Assembly (NCBI RefSeq): GCF_000411455.1
Contig: NZ_KE150458.1
Coordinates: forward strand, 384,876 to 448,875
Origin: Microbacterium sp. oral taxon 186 str. F0373
GTDB lineage: Bacteria; Actinomycetota; Actinomycetes; Actinomycetales; Microbacteriaceae
Reading direction: 5' to 3'
DNA length: 64,000 bases
Numbering within the stretch: position 1 is the first letter of the stretch; the number at the start of each line of letters is the position of its first letter. Shown here piece after piece: positions 25,677 to 34,165 of the stretch. Under the pieces are notes generated by a model. It was not told the origin of the DNA. It did not search any database and was given only the letters and a program-made list of their open reading frames with translations. The position numbers and the translations under genes are program-made.

Positions 25677-27710
25677 GTGTCAGAGATCATCACGCCGGCG
25701 CTCGTCAGCCTTGACGAGTCGCTCGGCACCGACAAGCGGGCCGTCATCGACGCCCTCGCCGCCCGCGTGGCGGCGACGGGACGGGCGACGGATGCCGCAG
25801 CCCTCGCCGCCGACGCCTGGAAGCGCGAGCAGACCGACGAGACCGGCCTTCCGGGCGGCATCGCGATCCCGCACGCCAAGAGCGCAGCGGTGCGCGAGGC
25901 GACGCTGGCGTTCGCGCGGCTGAAGCCCGGCATCGACTTCGGCGCCGACGACGGCCCCGCCGACCTCGTCTTCCTCATCGCGGCCCCCGACACCGCCGCC
26001 GAGGAGCACCTGGCCGTGCTGTCCCAGCTGGCCCGCAGCTTCATGCGCGAGGACTTCACCGCGGGTCTTCGTTCGGCCGCGACGGCCGAGGACGTCGTCG
26101 CCCTCGTGACGGCCGCCGTCTCCGGCACCGCGGCACCGGCCGCGGCGCCCGCCGCCGCCGCAGCCGCGGACAGCGCGCACCTCATCGACGGGCGCCCCGC
26201 GCGCATCGTCGCGGTCACCGCCTGCGCCACCGGCATCGCGCACACCTTCATGGCCGCCGACGCGCTCACCGCGCAGGGCGGCAAGGACGGCATCGACCTC
26301 ATCGTCGAGCCGCAGGGCTCGAGCGGATACAAGGCGCTCGACCCGAAGATCATCGAGGCGGCGGATGCCGTCATCTTCGCCGTCGACGTCGACGTGCGTG
26401 AGCCGCAGCGCTTCGCGGGCAAGCCCGTCGTGCGCGCGAGCGTCAAGCGCGGCATCGAAGCGCCGGCTCAGCTGGTCGCCGAGGCGATCGCCGCCGCGAA
26501 GAACCCGAACGCCGCGCGCGTGAGCGGTTCGGCGGCAGCGGCATCCACCGCGACGTCGGGTGCGGGGGAGTCGTACGGCGCGAGCATCAAGCGGGCGCTG
26601 CTCACCGGCGTCAGCTACATGATCCCGTTCGTCGCGGGCGGTGGTCTGCTGATCGCGCTCGGCTTCCTGCTCGGCGGCTACACGATCGCGTTCGACGCCG
26701 ACAAGATCCTCGGCGCCTCCACCCTGTGGAACCTCGGTGACACCTCGCTCATCGTGTACCTCGGCGCCGTGCTGTTCAAGATCGGTGCGCTCTCGTTCGG
26801 CTTCCTCGTGCCGGCACTGGCCGGCTACATCGCGTACGGCATGGCCGACCGCCCCGGTATCGCCCCCGGGTTCGTGGCGGGTGCCGTCGCGGGCTTCATG
26901 GGCGCCGGCTTCCTCGGCGGCATCGTCGGTGGTCTGCTCGCCGGTGTCGCCGCACGTTGGCTGAACGGTCTGGACGTGCCGCGCTGGCTGCGCGGTCTCA
27001 TGCCCGTCGTGATCATCCCGCTGCTCGGCTCGATCTTCGCCTCCGGGCTCATGCTGCTGGTCCTCGGCGGACCGATCGCGTGGCTGACCAAGGCGCTCAA
27101 CGACTGGCTGTCGGGCCTGTCCGGCGCCGGCGTGATCATCCTCGGCATCATCCTCGGCCTCATGATGTGCTTCGACCTCGGTGGCCCCGTCAACAAGGTC
27201 GCCTACGCGTTCGCGACGGGCAACCTCGCCGCCGGCATCGCCGGTGACGAGCGTTACCTGCAGATCATGGCCGCCGTCATGGCCGCCGGCATGGTGCCGC
27301 CGCTCGCGATGGCCCTCGCCTCGACCGTCATCGACCGCAAGCTCTTCACCGAGCCGGAGCGCGAGAACGGCAAGGCGGCCTGGCTGCTGGGCGCGGCGTT
27401 CATCTCCGAGGGCGCGATCCCGTTCGCCGCGGCCGACATCTTCCGGGTCATCCCCTCCATGATGCTCGGCGGCGCGGTCACCGGTGCCCTCTCGATGGCG
27501 TTCGCCGTCACGAGCAAGGCGCCTCACGGCGGCGTGTTCGTCTTCTTCGCGATCGACAACTTCTGGCTGTGGCTCGTCGCCATCGCCGCGGGTACGGTCG
27601 TCGCGGCCTTCTCGGTCGTCGCTCTCAAGCGCTTCGCGCGCCGCGGATCGGCCGCCAACGAGGGTATGTCCGGCGCCAACGCGGTTTCTCCCGAAGCCGT
27701 CAGCGCCTAG
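25677..27710 (+). CDS. fruA: Fructose PTS permease EIIABC
   Basis: This 677-residue three-domain permease has EIIA first (phosphorylated His66 in GIAIPHAKS), then an Ala/Pro-rich linker, EIIB with Cys near 183 in VTACATGIAHTF, a second linker and the EIIC membrane domain with about nine helices from residue 300. It imports fructose as fructose 1-phosphate. GTG 25677 has GGAGG upstream at good spacing. HPr, its phosphate donor, is encoded 41 bp downstream; EI is not in the window. Confidence 0.95.
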   Translation: MSEIITPALVSLDESLGTDKRAVIDALAARVAATGRATDAAALAADAWKREQTDETGLPGGIAIPHAKSAAVREATLAFARLKPGIDFGADDGPADLVFLIAAPDTAAEEHLAVLSQLARSFMREDFTAGLRSAATAEDVVALVTAAVSGTAAPAAAPAAAAAADSAHLIDGRPARIVAVTACATGIAHTFMAADALTAQGGKDGIDLIVEPQGSSGYKALDPKIIEAADAVIFAVDVDVREPQRFAGKPVVRASVKRGIEAPAQLVAEAIAAAKNPNAARVSGSAAAASTATSGAGESYGASIKRALLTGVSYMIPFVAGGGLLIALGFLLGGYTIAFDADKILGASTLWNLGDTSLIVYLGAVLFKIGALSFGFLVPALAGYIAYGMADRPGIAPGFVAGAVAGFMGAGFLGGIVGGLLAGVAARWLNGLDVPRWLRGLMPVVIIPLLGSIFASGLMLLVLGGPIAWLTKALNDWLSGLSGAGVIILGIILGLMMCFDLGGPVNKVAYAFATGNLAAGIAGDERYLQIMAAVMAAGMVPPLAMALASTVIDRKLFTEPERENGKAAWLLGAAFISEGAIPFAAADIFRVIPSMMLGGAVTGALSMAFAVTSKAPHGGVFVFFAIDNFWLWLVAIAAGTVVAAFSVVALKRFARRGSAANEGMSGANAVSPEAVSA

Positions 27711-27751
27711 GCTCGAAGACAGAAGAAAACGACCGATCCAAGGAGGATCCC

Positions 27752-28024
27752 ATGGCAGAACGCCAGGCCACCGTCGCCAGCAGCTCGGGTCTGCACGCGC
27801 GCCCCGCGAAGCTCTTCGTGCAGGCCGTTCAGCAGACCGGCGTCCCCGTGACGATCGCGGTCGAGGGCGGTCCTGACCTCAACGCCGGCAGCATCCTCAC
27901 GCTGATGGGACTCGGCGCCACGCAGGGCACCGTCGTCACGCTCAAGGCCGAGGGCGAGGGTGCGGATGCCGCGCTCGACTCGCTCGTCGCGTTCCTGGAG
28001 ACCGACCACGACGCCGAGGCCTGA
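27752..28024 (+). CDS. ptsH: Phosphocarrier protein HPr
   Basis: This 90-residue HPr carries the phosphoacceptor His15 in SSGLHARPAKLF and a Ser at 47 in the GSILTLMGLG segment, the position of the regulatory serine in Gram-positive HPr. It passes phosphate from enzyme I to the FruA EIIA domain encoded just upstream. AAGGAGGATCC directly before ATG 27752 is a strong ribosome binding site. A bidirectional terminator ends the operon. Confidence 0.95.
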   Translation: MAERQATVASSSGLHARPAKLFVQAVQQTGVPVTIAVEGGPDLNAGSILTLMGLGATQGTVVTLKAEGEGADAALDSLVAFLETDHDAEA

Positions 28025-28039
28025 TCGGCTCATACGAAC

Positions 28040-28079
28040 GGATGCCGCGACCCTGGAGTGACCAGGAGTCGCGGCATCC
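28040..28079. terminator. Bidirectional terminator between ptsH and the MBL hydrolase gene
   Basis: GGATGCCGCGAC (28040-28051) pairs with GTCGCGGCATCC (28068-28079), with an inner CCTGG/CCAGG stem. It sits between two convergent genes and is near-symmetrical, so it can serve both; U tracts are poor, as usual in high-GC DNA. Confidence 0.7.
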
Positions 28080-28092
28080 GGCGTTTCGGGGG

Positions 28093-28731
28093 TCAGAGAT
28101 CGATCGCGTCGCCGGGATCGAGCGGACGGAACCGTCCCCCGCCCTGTTCCGTGGCCCACTGCAGCCGTGCGCGGTGCATGTCGAGGCCGATGCGGGACAG
28201 CGTCATGTCGTGGGTCGCGAAAGCGTGCTCGGGGTGCACGGCGAGGACGAAGTCCATCGCCTCACCGACCTTCAGCCACGGAGCGCCGACCGGAGCGGCG
28301 AGCAACCGCACGTCTACCCCCTCGGGCGCCGAGAACGAATCGCCGGGGTAGTAGAACGCATCGTCGACCAGGACGCCGACGTTGTCGATGACCGGGATCG
28401 ACTCGTGGATCACGGCATGCCGTCCGCCGAAGAAGCGGAGCGAGAAGGGCCCGACGCTCACGCTGTCGCCGGGGGTCACGACCGTGACGTCGAACTCCGC
28501 CGCCGCGTCCGCGACGCCCTGGGGCCCGTAGATGGGCACGGCGGGCGCGTGCTCGCGAATCCGGCGCAGGTGCTCGGGCGTCCAGTGGTCGGGGTGCTCG
28601 TGGGTCAGAACGACCCCCACTGTGCCGGCGAGATCCTGCAGCGGAAGAGTGAAGCTGCCCGGGTCGATGATGAGCTGGCTGCCCTCTCGCTCCAGGCGCA
28701 GGCAGGCGTGTTCGTGTTTGGTGACGCGCAT
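28093..28731 (-). CDS. Metallo-beta-lactamase-fold hydrolase (UlaG-like)
   Basis: This 212-residue protein starts MRVTKHEHACLRLE, has the metal-binding HEHPDH (44-49) of the MBL fold, then GGRHAVIH and FYYPGDSF (metal-bridging Asp) and a final ATHDMTL His. Short size and the early HEHACLRLE block match UlaG-like metal-dependent hydrolases; the substrate is unknown. The open frame extends 16 codons upstream without family sequence, so ATG 28731 is chosen. It converges on the fructose operon. Confidence 0.82.
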   Translation of the reverse strand: MRVTKHEHACLRLEREGSQLIIDPGSFTLPLQDLAGTVGVVLTHEHPDHWTPEHLRRIREHAPAVPIYGPQGVADAAAEFDVTVVTPGDSVSVGPFSLRFFGGRHAVIHESIPVIDNVGVLVDDAFYYPGDSFSAPEGVDVRLLAAPVGAPWLKVGEAMDFVLAVHPEHAFATHDMTLSRIGLDMHRARLQWATEQGGGRFRPLDPGDAIDL

Positions 28732-28791
28732 GCCGTCAGTCAACGCCTGTCGTGCGATCCGGGCAAGCCGAGCGCGCATGCGAGCCTCGAT

Positions 28792-28821
28792 TTGGCGAGG
28801 CGTCGATCGTCATGGCATAAT
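28792..28821 (+). promoter_or_regulatory. Promoter of tRNA-Glu
   Basis: TTGGCG (28792-28797), an 18-bp spacer and CATAAT (28816-28821) form a near-consensus promoter, placing transcription start about 25 nt before the tRNA. Confidence 0.65.
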
Positions 28822-28851
28822 CGAACGGTTGCTTACGCAGCGAAAAAGTAC

Positions 28852-28927
28852 GGCCCCATCGTATAGCGGCCTAGTACGCCGCCCTCTCACGGCGGTAACG
28901 CGGGTTCGAATCCCGCTGGGGTCACCA
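28852..28927 (+). tRNA. tRNA-Glu (anticodon CTC)
   Basis: The acceptor strand GGCCCCA (28852-28858) pairs with TGGGGTC (28917-28923), followed by discriminator A and an encoded CCA (28925-28927). The anticodon stem CCGCC/GGCGG encloses the loop CTCTCAC, giving anticodon CTC. The T arm GCGGG-TTCGAAT-CCCGC is perfect. It has its own promoter and terminator, so it is a single-gene unit. Confidence 0.96.
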
Positions 28928-28930
28928 CGA

Positions 28931-28962
28931 CAGAAGCCCGGTTCACATGGACCGGGCTTCTG
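28931..28962 (+). terminator. Terminator of tRNA-Glu
   Basis: CAGAAGCCCGGT (28931-28942) pairs over all 12 bases with ACCGGGCTTCTG (28951-28962), starting 4 nt after the tRNA CCA. It may also stop the convergent DUF4349 transcript. Confidence 0.8.
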
Positions 28963-28989
28963 TGCGTTGTCGACGGTTCGCGTATGCGG

Positions 28990-30114
28990 TCACGGATTCT
29001 CGACGGGACCGGCCGATGCGTTCCGTCGGCGGTGGCGACCCCGGCGCACGCGCACGATGAGCACCACAAGGGCCGCGATCACCGCGGCGACGCCGAGCCA
29101 CGGGAGCAGGAATCCGATCGCGACGACGAGGGCGTTGAGCGTGGCGACGAGGCCGTTCCACCCGGCGGCGACGCCATCGCCGAAGCCGGCCGGGTCCGCG
29201 GTCACGGCCGGGGACGGCTCCACCAGAGAGACCGTGAGCGTCGACATCGCGACCTGCGACTCGGTCCAGGTCAACTGCTGACGCAGGGAGTCGAGCTCCG
29301 ACTGGCGTTCGGAGAGGGCGGACTCAGCAGCGATGAGATCGGCCGTGGAGGTCGACTGCTTCATGAGGTCGGTCAGGCGCGCGACGGAGGTCTCCAGCGC
29401 ACTGACACGAGCTCGAAGATCGAGGGTCTCGGTCGTCACGTCCCGCCGGTCGGTCTGCGATGCGGTGACGGTGCCGAGTGTGGACAGTCCTTTCACGACC
29501 TGTGACAGCGCATCGGCGGGAACCCGAACGGTGATCCAGGCGGTCGCCGGAGCGGGCATCATCTTGCCCGTGTCGGACAGCGGAGCGGCCGGTCGCCCGG
29601 GCGAAGTCCCCGTGCTCTGAGATTCGACGTATCCGCCGGCGTCAGCTGCCGCCGTCGCGATCGCCTGGGCCGCAGATGCCGCGTCCTGCACGTCCACGGT
29701 GGCGGACGCGCTCACGGCGATCTGCCGTTCTGCGGTGGTTTTCACGACGGAACCATCGGAGGCTGCTCCGCCGCCGGAGGAGTCTGCGCCGCTCATCCCC
29801 TCGGTGCGGGTATCCGGGGCGGTGGCGATCGCGCTGCCAGCGTCCAGAGAGACGGATGTCACAGACGACGCGCCCGAGGAACCGGAGAGTGCGTGCAGCA
29901 CGGACGGTGCGATGATCGCGGCGACCGCGACCAGCGCCGCTGCGGCAGTGCCGCCCATCCAGAGACGTCCGCGGCGCACGGCGCGCACTCGGTCTCTCTC
30001 CGCCTTCTGCCACTGCGCGCTGCGTTCCTCGGCGATCTGGGCGAACAGCCGCTGCTCGATGACATTCACGCGGTCGTCGGCGAGCTCGGGCAGTGCGTTG
30101 TCTTCCGTGGTCAT
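28990..30114 (-). CDS. DUF4349 membrane protein, partner of an ECF sigma factor
   Basis: This 374-residue protein has an N-terminal cytoplasmic segment (about 1-50), a first membrane helix (LWMGGTAAAALVAVAAIIAP, about 52-71), an extracytoplasmic DUF4349 domain with a coiled coil (SALETSVARLTDLMKQ through ESALSERQSELDSLRQQL) and a C-terminal membrane helix near 330-355, then a basic tail. Its ATG overlaps the stop of the sigma-factor gene, so the two are co-translated. The topology would allow it to act as an anti-sigma-like sensor, but no zinc-binding anti-sigma motif is present, so that is only a possibility. Confidence 0.8.
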   Translation of the reverse strand: MTTEDNALPELADDRVNVIEQRLFAQIAEERSAQWQKAERDRVRAVRRGRLWMGGTAAAALVAVAAIIAPSVLHALSGSSGASSVTSVSLDAGSAIATAPDTRTEGMSGADSSGGGAASDGSVVKTTAERQIAVSASATVDVQDAASAAQAIATAAADAGGYVESQSTGTSPGRPAAPLSDTGKMMPAPATAWITVRVPADALSQVVKGLSTLGTVTASQTDRRDVTTETLDLRARVSALETSVARLTDLMKQSTSTADLIAAESALSERQSELDSLRQQLTWTESQVAMSTLTVSLVEPSPAVTADPAGFGDGVAAGWNGLVATLNALVVAIGFLLPWLGVAAVIAALVVLIVRVRRGRHRRRNASAGPVENP

Positions 30115-30674
30115 GACCCCTCCGAGGTGATGGTGGTGCGCAGCGAGCTGCGGATGCGGGAGAGGCGATTTCGGACCGCACCATGACTGACGCCGAGCCG
30201 GTCGGCGGCTTCGCGGTAGCCGTAGCCCTCGGCCGCGCACAGGCGGAAGATCTCCTGATCGAGTTCGCCGAGCGTCGACAGCTGGGCCGCGATCCGATCG
30301 GCGAGGTCGGCGTCGATGACCGCACGCTCGACATCGATCGTCGCCGGCAGGGTCTCGTCGACTCCTGTCGCCAGGTGCTCGCGGTCGCGCTTCTGACGCC
30401 GGACGCGGTTCGCGGCCTGGAAGCGGCAGATGGTGACGAGCCACGGCAGGAGGGATTCACTCTCCAGCTGCAGCCCGCCGATCTTGCGCCACGCCACGAG
30501 GAACGTCTCCTGCGTGACGTCCTCGGCATCCGTGGCCGTGCCCACCATCGCACGTGCCAGCGCATACACCGCACGTACGTGCGAGCGGTAGAGCGCGCGA
30601 AAGGCGAGGTCGCTGCCCGCGGCCGCCGCCGCGACCAGCTCCGCGTCGGTGCGCGCTCCGGAGTGGTCGGTCAT
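30111..30674 (-). CDS. ECF-type RNA polymerase sigma factor
   Basis: This 187-residue sigma-70 family protein has region 2 (ALYRSHVRAVYALARAMVG, then DAEDVTQETFLVAWRKIGG, about residues 24-68) and region 4 with its helix-turn-helix (YGYREAADRLGVSHGAVRNRLSRIR, about 150-174). GAGGA lies about 7 nt before the ATG. It is co-transcribed with the DUF4349 membrane protein, which it overlaps by 4 bp. Promoters it recognises cannot be identified here. Confidence 0.92.
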   Translation of the reverse strand: MTDHSGARTDAELVAAAAAGSDLAFRALYRSHVRAVYALARAMVGTATDAEDVTQETFLVAWRKIGGLQLESESLLPWLVTICRFQAANRVRRQKRDREHLATGVDETLPATIDVERAVIDADLADRIAAQLSTLGELDQEIFRLCAAEGYGYREAADRLGVSHGAVRNRLSRIRSSLRTTITSEGS

Positions 30675-30894
30675 GGTGTCCTCATCGTCTCTTACTGGGG
30701 GAGTGTCGGCGAGAGGAGGATCGTCTCAGAACACGCCGCGCCATGGATGCCGGTATCGTGGTCGCTGCGAGAGGGAGTATCCCGTTCTCGCGTGTCCGTC
30801 ATCACGGGCCCGACGTCGGGACCCCGGGCACGCGCCGCAGCACCGCTGGCGGGGGAGAGACTTTCGACGTTTCGTCCTCCCTCGAAAGGCCTGC

Positions 30895-31893
30895 ATGGAC
30901 CTCCCCGTCTGGTTCGAGATCGGTTCGCTGATCGTCCTCGTCCTGATCCTCGTCGCCGACCTGACGCTCATCGCGAAGCGGCCGCACATCCCGACGCCCA
31001 AGGAGTCGAGTCTGTGGGTCGCCTTCTATGTCGCACTCGCGCTCATCTTCGCCGGGTTGATGTGGTTCTTCGCGGGTGGCGAGTACGCGGGTCAGTTCGT
31101 CGCCGGCTGGCTGACCGAATACAGCCTGTCGATCGACAACCTGTTCGTCTTCGTGCTGATCATGAGCCAGTTCTCGGTGCCGCGCCGCTACCAGCAGAAG
31201 GTGCTGATGGTCGGCATCATCATCGCCCTGGTCCTCCGAGGCCTGTTCATCCTCGCCGGCGCCGCCATCATCGAGCAGTTCAGCTGGGTGTTCTACATCT
31301 TCGGTGCGTTCCTCATCTACACCGCCTGGAAGCAGGCTTTTCCGGGCGGCGACCACGATGACGACATCAAGAAGGAGTCCTTCGTGGTGCGGCTGCTGCG
31401 TCGCACGGTCGACATCACCGACGATTACGACGGGCCGAAGGTTCGCACCGTGGTCGACGGCAAGCGGATGTTCACGCCGATGATCATCGTCTTCGTCGCG
31501 ATCGGAATGACCGATCTCCTGTTCGCACTCGACTCGATCCCGGCGATCTTCGGCATCACGCAGAGCCCGTTCATCGTGTTCACCGCGAACATCTTCGCTT
31601 TGATGGGTCTTCGCCAGCTCTACTTCCTTCTCGGTGACCTTCTCGACCGCCTGAAGTACCTGCATTACGGCATCGCCTTCATCCTCGCCTTCATCGGCGT
31701 CAAGCTCATCGCGCACGCGATGCACGAGAACGAGCTGCCCTTCATCAACGGCGGGGAGAACATCTCGTGGGCTCCCGACATCTCGACATGGATGTCGCTC
31801 GGCGTGATCGTCATCTCGATGGTCGTGGCCACCGGTGCGAGCCTCGTCGCCGCGCGGCGGGACCGGCGCTTGGGGGCGACCGACGAGCCGTGA
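30895..31893 (+). CDS. TerC-family membrane protein
   Basis: This 332-residue polytopic protein belongs to the TerC family, linked to tellurite resistance and to manganese or other metal export. The family's paired acidic motifs in membrane segments are present: SIDNLFVFVLI near residue 77 and FALDSIPAIFG near 210. About nine hydrophobic helices can be counted. GAAAGG precedes ATG 30895. The 220-bp region upstream has a CTTTCGA/TCGAAAG hairpin over the ribosome binding site but no clear yybP-ykoY manganese riboswitch. Confidence 0.9.
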   Translation: MDLPVWFEIGSLIVLVLILVADLTLIAKRPHIPTPKESSLWVAFYVALALIFAGLMWFFAGGEYAGQFVAGWLTEYSLSIDNLFVFVLIMSQFSVPRRYQQKVLMVGIIIALVLRGLFILAGAAIIEQFSWVFYIFGAFLIYTAWKQAFPGGDHDDDIKKESFVVRLLRRTVDITDDYDGPKVRTVVDGKRMFTPMIIVFVAIGMTDLLFALDSIPAIFGITQSPFIVFTANIFALMGLRQLYFLLGDLLDRLKYLHYGIAFILAFIGVKLIAHAMHENELPFINGGENISWAPDISTWMSLGVIVISMVVATGASLVAARRDRRLGATDEP

Positions 31894-31919
31894 CGATCCG
31901 GCGCCGATCGGTGCGGTGG

Positions 31920-31925
31920 TAGTCT
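31920..31925 (+). promoter_or_regulatory. -10 element of the leu leader transcript
   Basis: TAGTCT (31920-31925) lies 6 nt before the GTG of the leader ORF, so the leader mRNA should begin at its own start codon. No good -35 is visible. Confidence 0.5.
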
Positions 31926-31931
31926 GAGCCC

Positions 31932-31982
31932 GTGCGGATCGCTCGCCTTCTCCTTAGCCGCCGCGACGAGACCTCGTTCTGA
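31932..31982 (+). CDS. leu leader peptide
   Basis: A 16-residue frame reads [16 protein letters not shown] from GTG 31932, with three successive leucine codons (CTT CTC CTT), 61 bp before leuC. A perfect 10-bp hairpin begins inside it. A short frame rich in the pathway's end-product codon, next to such a hairpin, is the arrangement of ribosome-mediated attenuation. In this model, charged tRNA-Leu lets the ribosome pass and changes the downstream fold. The function is inferred from architecture. Confidence 0.65.
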   Translation: MRIARLLLSRRDETSF

Positions 31983-31998
31983 GCCCTCTCTCGTCGCG
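31962..31998 (+). promoter_or_regulatory. Attenuator hairpin upstream of leuC
   Basis: CGCGACGAGA (31962-31971) pairs perfectly with TCTCGTCGCG (31989-31998). The left arm lies in the last third of the leader ORF, so a ribosome stalled at the Leu codons or at the stop would affect its folding. No U tract follows, so it may act by Rho or by masking rather than as an intrinsic terminator. Confidence 0.55.
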
Positions 31999-32043
31999 GA
32001 GTCCGTCGCGGGCTTGATCCCCTTATCTGGAGAACGAGACAGC

Positions 32044-33489
32044 ATGAGCACCACGATTCCCGACCGTCCGCGGACCCTGGCTGAGAAGGTCTGGGAGGAC
32101 CACCTCGTCGTGAAGGGCGAAGACGGTCAGCCCGACCTCATCTACATCGATCTGCACCTCGTCCACGAGGTGACCAGCCCCCAGGCATTCGATGGTCTGC
32201 GCGCCGAGGGCCGTCCGGTGCGACGGCTCGATCTGACGATCGCGACCGAGGACCACAACACGCCCACGCTCGACATCGACAAGCCGATCGCCGATCTCAC
32301 CAGTCGTACGCAGATCGAGACGCTGCGACGCAACGCCGACGAGTTCGGGGTGCGGCTGCACTCGCTGGGTGACAAGGAGCAGGGCATCGTCCACGTCGTC
32401 GGCCCTCAGCTGGGTCTGACGATGCCGGGCATCACGGTCGTCTGCGGCGACAGCCACACCTCGACGCACGGCGCCTTCGGAGCGATGGCGTTCGGCATCG
32501 GTACGAGCGAGGTGGAGCACGTTCTGGCGACGCAGACGCTGCCGCTGAAGCCCTTCAAGACGATGGCCATCACGGTCGAGGGAGAGCTGAAGCCGGGAGT
32601 GACCGCGAAGGACATCATCCTCGCCATCATCGCCAAGATCGGCGCGAACGGCGGCCAGGGCTATGTGCTCGAGTTCCGCGGCAGCGCCATCCGGTCTCTG
32701 TCGATGGAGGGTCGGATGACGATGTGCAACATGTCGATCGAGGCCGGGGCCCGCGCCGGCATGATCGCCCCGGACGAGACCACGTTCGCCTACGTCAAGG
32801 ACAAGCCGCACGCTCCGCAGGGCCAGGACTGGGATGACGCCGTCGCCTACTGGCGGACTCTCCCGAGCGACGAGGGCGCGGTCTACGACGCCGAGGTCTT
32901 CCTCGATGCGAACGAGCTCGAGCCCTTCGTCACGTGGGGTACCAACCCCGGCCAGGGCGTCTCACTGAGTGACGTCGTGCCCGACCCAGCATCCTTCGCG
33001 GACGCCAACGAGCGCGCGGCCGCCGAGCGCGCCCTCGCGTACATGGACCTCGCCGCCGGGACACCGCTGAAGGACGTGACGGTGGATGCCGTCTTCATGG
33101 GCTCCTGCACGAACAGCCGCATCGAAGATCTGCGCGCCTTCGCCTCGGTCATCGAGGGCCGCCACAAGGCCGACGGCGTCCGCGTCATGGTCGTCCCCGG
33201 CTCGGCGCGGGTACGTCTGGAAGCGGAGGCGGAGGGGCTGGACAAGGTCTTCACCGCGTTCGGTGCGGAGTGGCGTTTCGCGGGGTGTTCGATGTGCCTC
33301 GGGATGAACCCCGACCAGTTGGCCCCCGGAGAGCGGTGCGCATCCACGAGCAACCGCAACTTCGAAGGACGCCAGGGCAAGGGCGGCCGCACTCACCTCG
33401 TCTCGCCGCTGGTGGCCGCCGCGACGGCCGTGCTGGGGCGGCTCGCCAGCCCGTCCGATCTGCCCGCCGTCGAGAAGGTCGAGGCCTGA
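32044..33489 (+). CDS. leuC: 3-isopropylmalate dehydratase large subunit
   Basis: This 481-residue aconitase-family protein forms the isopropylmalate isomerase of leucine synthesis with LeuD. It binds a 4Fe-4S cluster through Cys near 355 ([10 protein letters not shown]) and the pair near 415 and 418 (CSMCLGMN). The substrate-binding [13 protein letters not shown] and [15 protein letters not shown] blocks are intact. ATG 32044 has GGAGAA upstream. leuD follows after one base, and murA-plsC-gpsA-ddl after that, so leucine and envelope genes probably share a transcript. Confidence 0.97.
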   Translation: MSTTIPDRPRTLAEKVWEDHLVVKGEDGQPDLIYIDLHLVHEVTSPQAFDGLRAEGRPVRRLDLTIATEDHNTPTLDIDKPIADLTSRTQIETLRRNADEFGVRLHSLGDKEQGIVHVVGPQLGLTMPGITVVCGDSHTSTHGAFGAMAFGIGTSEVEHVLATQTLPLKPFKTMAITVEGELKPGVTAKDIILAIIAKIGANGGQGYVLEFRGSAIRSLSMEGRMTMCNMSIEAGARAGMIAPDETTFAYVKDKPHAPQGQDWDDAVAYWRTLPSDEGAVYDAEVFLDANELEPFVTWGTNPGQGVSLSDVVPDPASFADANERAAAERALAYMDLAAGTPLKDVTVDAVFMGSCTNSRIEDLRAFASVIEGRHKADGVRVMVVPGSARVRLEAEAEGLDKVFTAFGAEWRFAGCSMCLGMNPDQLAPGERCASTSNRNFEGRQGKGGRTHLVSPLVAAATAVLGRLASPSDLPAVEKVEA

Positions 33490-33490
33490 C

Positions 33491-34087
33491 ATGGAGAAGT
33501 TCACGACGCACACCGGTATCGCCGCCGCGCTGACGCGGTCCGCGGTCGACACCGACCAGATCATCCCCGCCGTCTATCTCAAGCGCGTCACCAAGACGGG
33601 CTTCGAAGACGCACTGTTCGCCAACTGGCGTCAGGACCCTGATTTCGTCCTCAACCAGCCGGCGTTCGCGCGCGCCTCGATCCTCGTGGCGGGGCCGGAC
33701 TTCGGTACCGGCTCGAGCCGCGAACACGCCGTCTGGGCCCTGCGCGACTACGGCTTCCAGGTCGTGCTGAGCCCGAAGTTCGCCGACATCTTCCGGGGCA
33801 ATGCGGGCAAGCAAGGCCTGGTCACCGGCGTGATCTCCGAAGCTGACGTGGAGGCCATCTGGGCCCAGATCGAGGCGCAGCCGGGGATCGAGATGACGGT
33901 CGACCTTCTCGAGCGCACGGCCGTGATCGGCGAGCTCCGGGTCTCGTTCGAGATCGACGATTACACTAGGTGGAGGCTCCTCGAAGGTCTGGACGACATC
34001 GGGCTGACTCTGCGCAATGAGGACAAGATCGCGCAGTTCGAGGCGCGCCGCGAGGCGTGGCGCCCGCGGACGCTCCCCGTTCGCTAG
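33491..34087 (+). CDS. leuD: 3-isopropylmalate dehydratase small subunit
   Basis: This 198-residue subunit supplies the swivelling domain of the isomerase. It starts [27 protein letters not shown] and contains [18 protein letters not shown], the phosphate- and carboxylate-binding segment. ATG 33491 lies one base after the leuC stop. A 78-bp gap with a GTGAGG ribosome binding site separates it from murA. Confidence 0.97.
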   Translation: MEKFTTHTGIAAALTRSAVDTDQIIPAVYLKRVTKTGFEDALFANWRQDPDFVLNQPAFARASILVAGPDFGTGSSREHAVWALRDYGFQVVLSPKFADIFRGNAGKQGLVTGVISEADVEAIWAQIEAQPGIEMTVDLLERTAVIGELRVSFEIDDYTRWRLLEGLDDIGLTLRNEDKIAQFEARREAWRPRTLPVR

Positions 34088-34165
34088 GACGGATCGCGCC
34101 TTCACCGGCGCCGATCATCTGTCTTTCGCTTCCCCGTCCTCGACACACACTGTGAGGTCCGATCC

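Noticed and set aside
25680-27527. A 615-codon open frame antisense to fruA
   Set aside because: It is a shadow frame caused by G/C at third positions. The sense strand carries complete EIIA, EIIB and EIIC motifs, while the antisense product is low-complexity Arg/Asp/His/Gly.
30675-30894. A yybP-ykoY manganese riboswitch before the TerC gene
   Set aside because: TerC genes often carry one, but the conserved GGGGAGUAG loop and its partner loop are not present; only a small hairpin over the ribosome binding site is.
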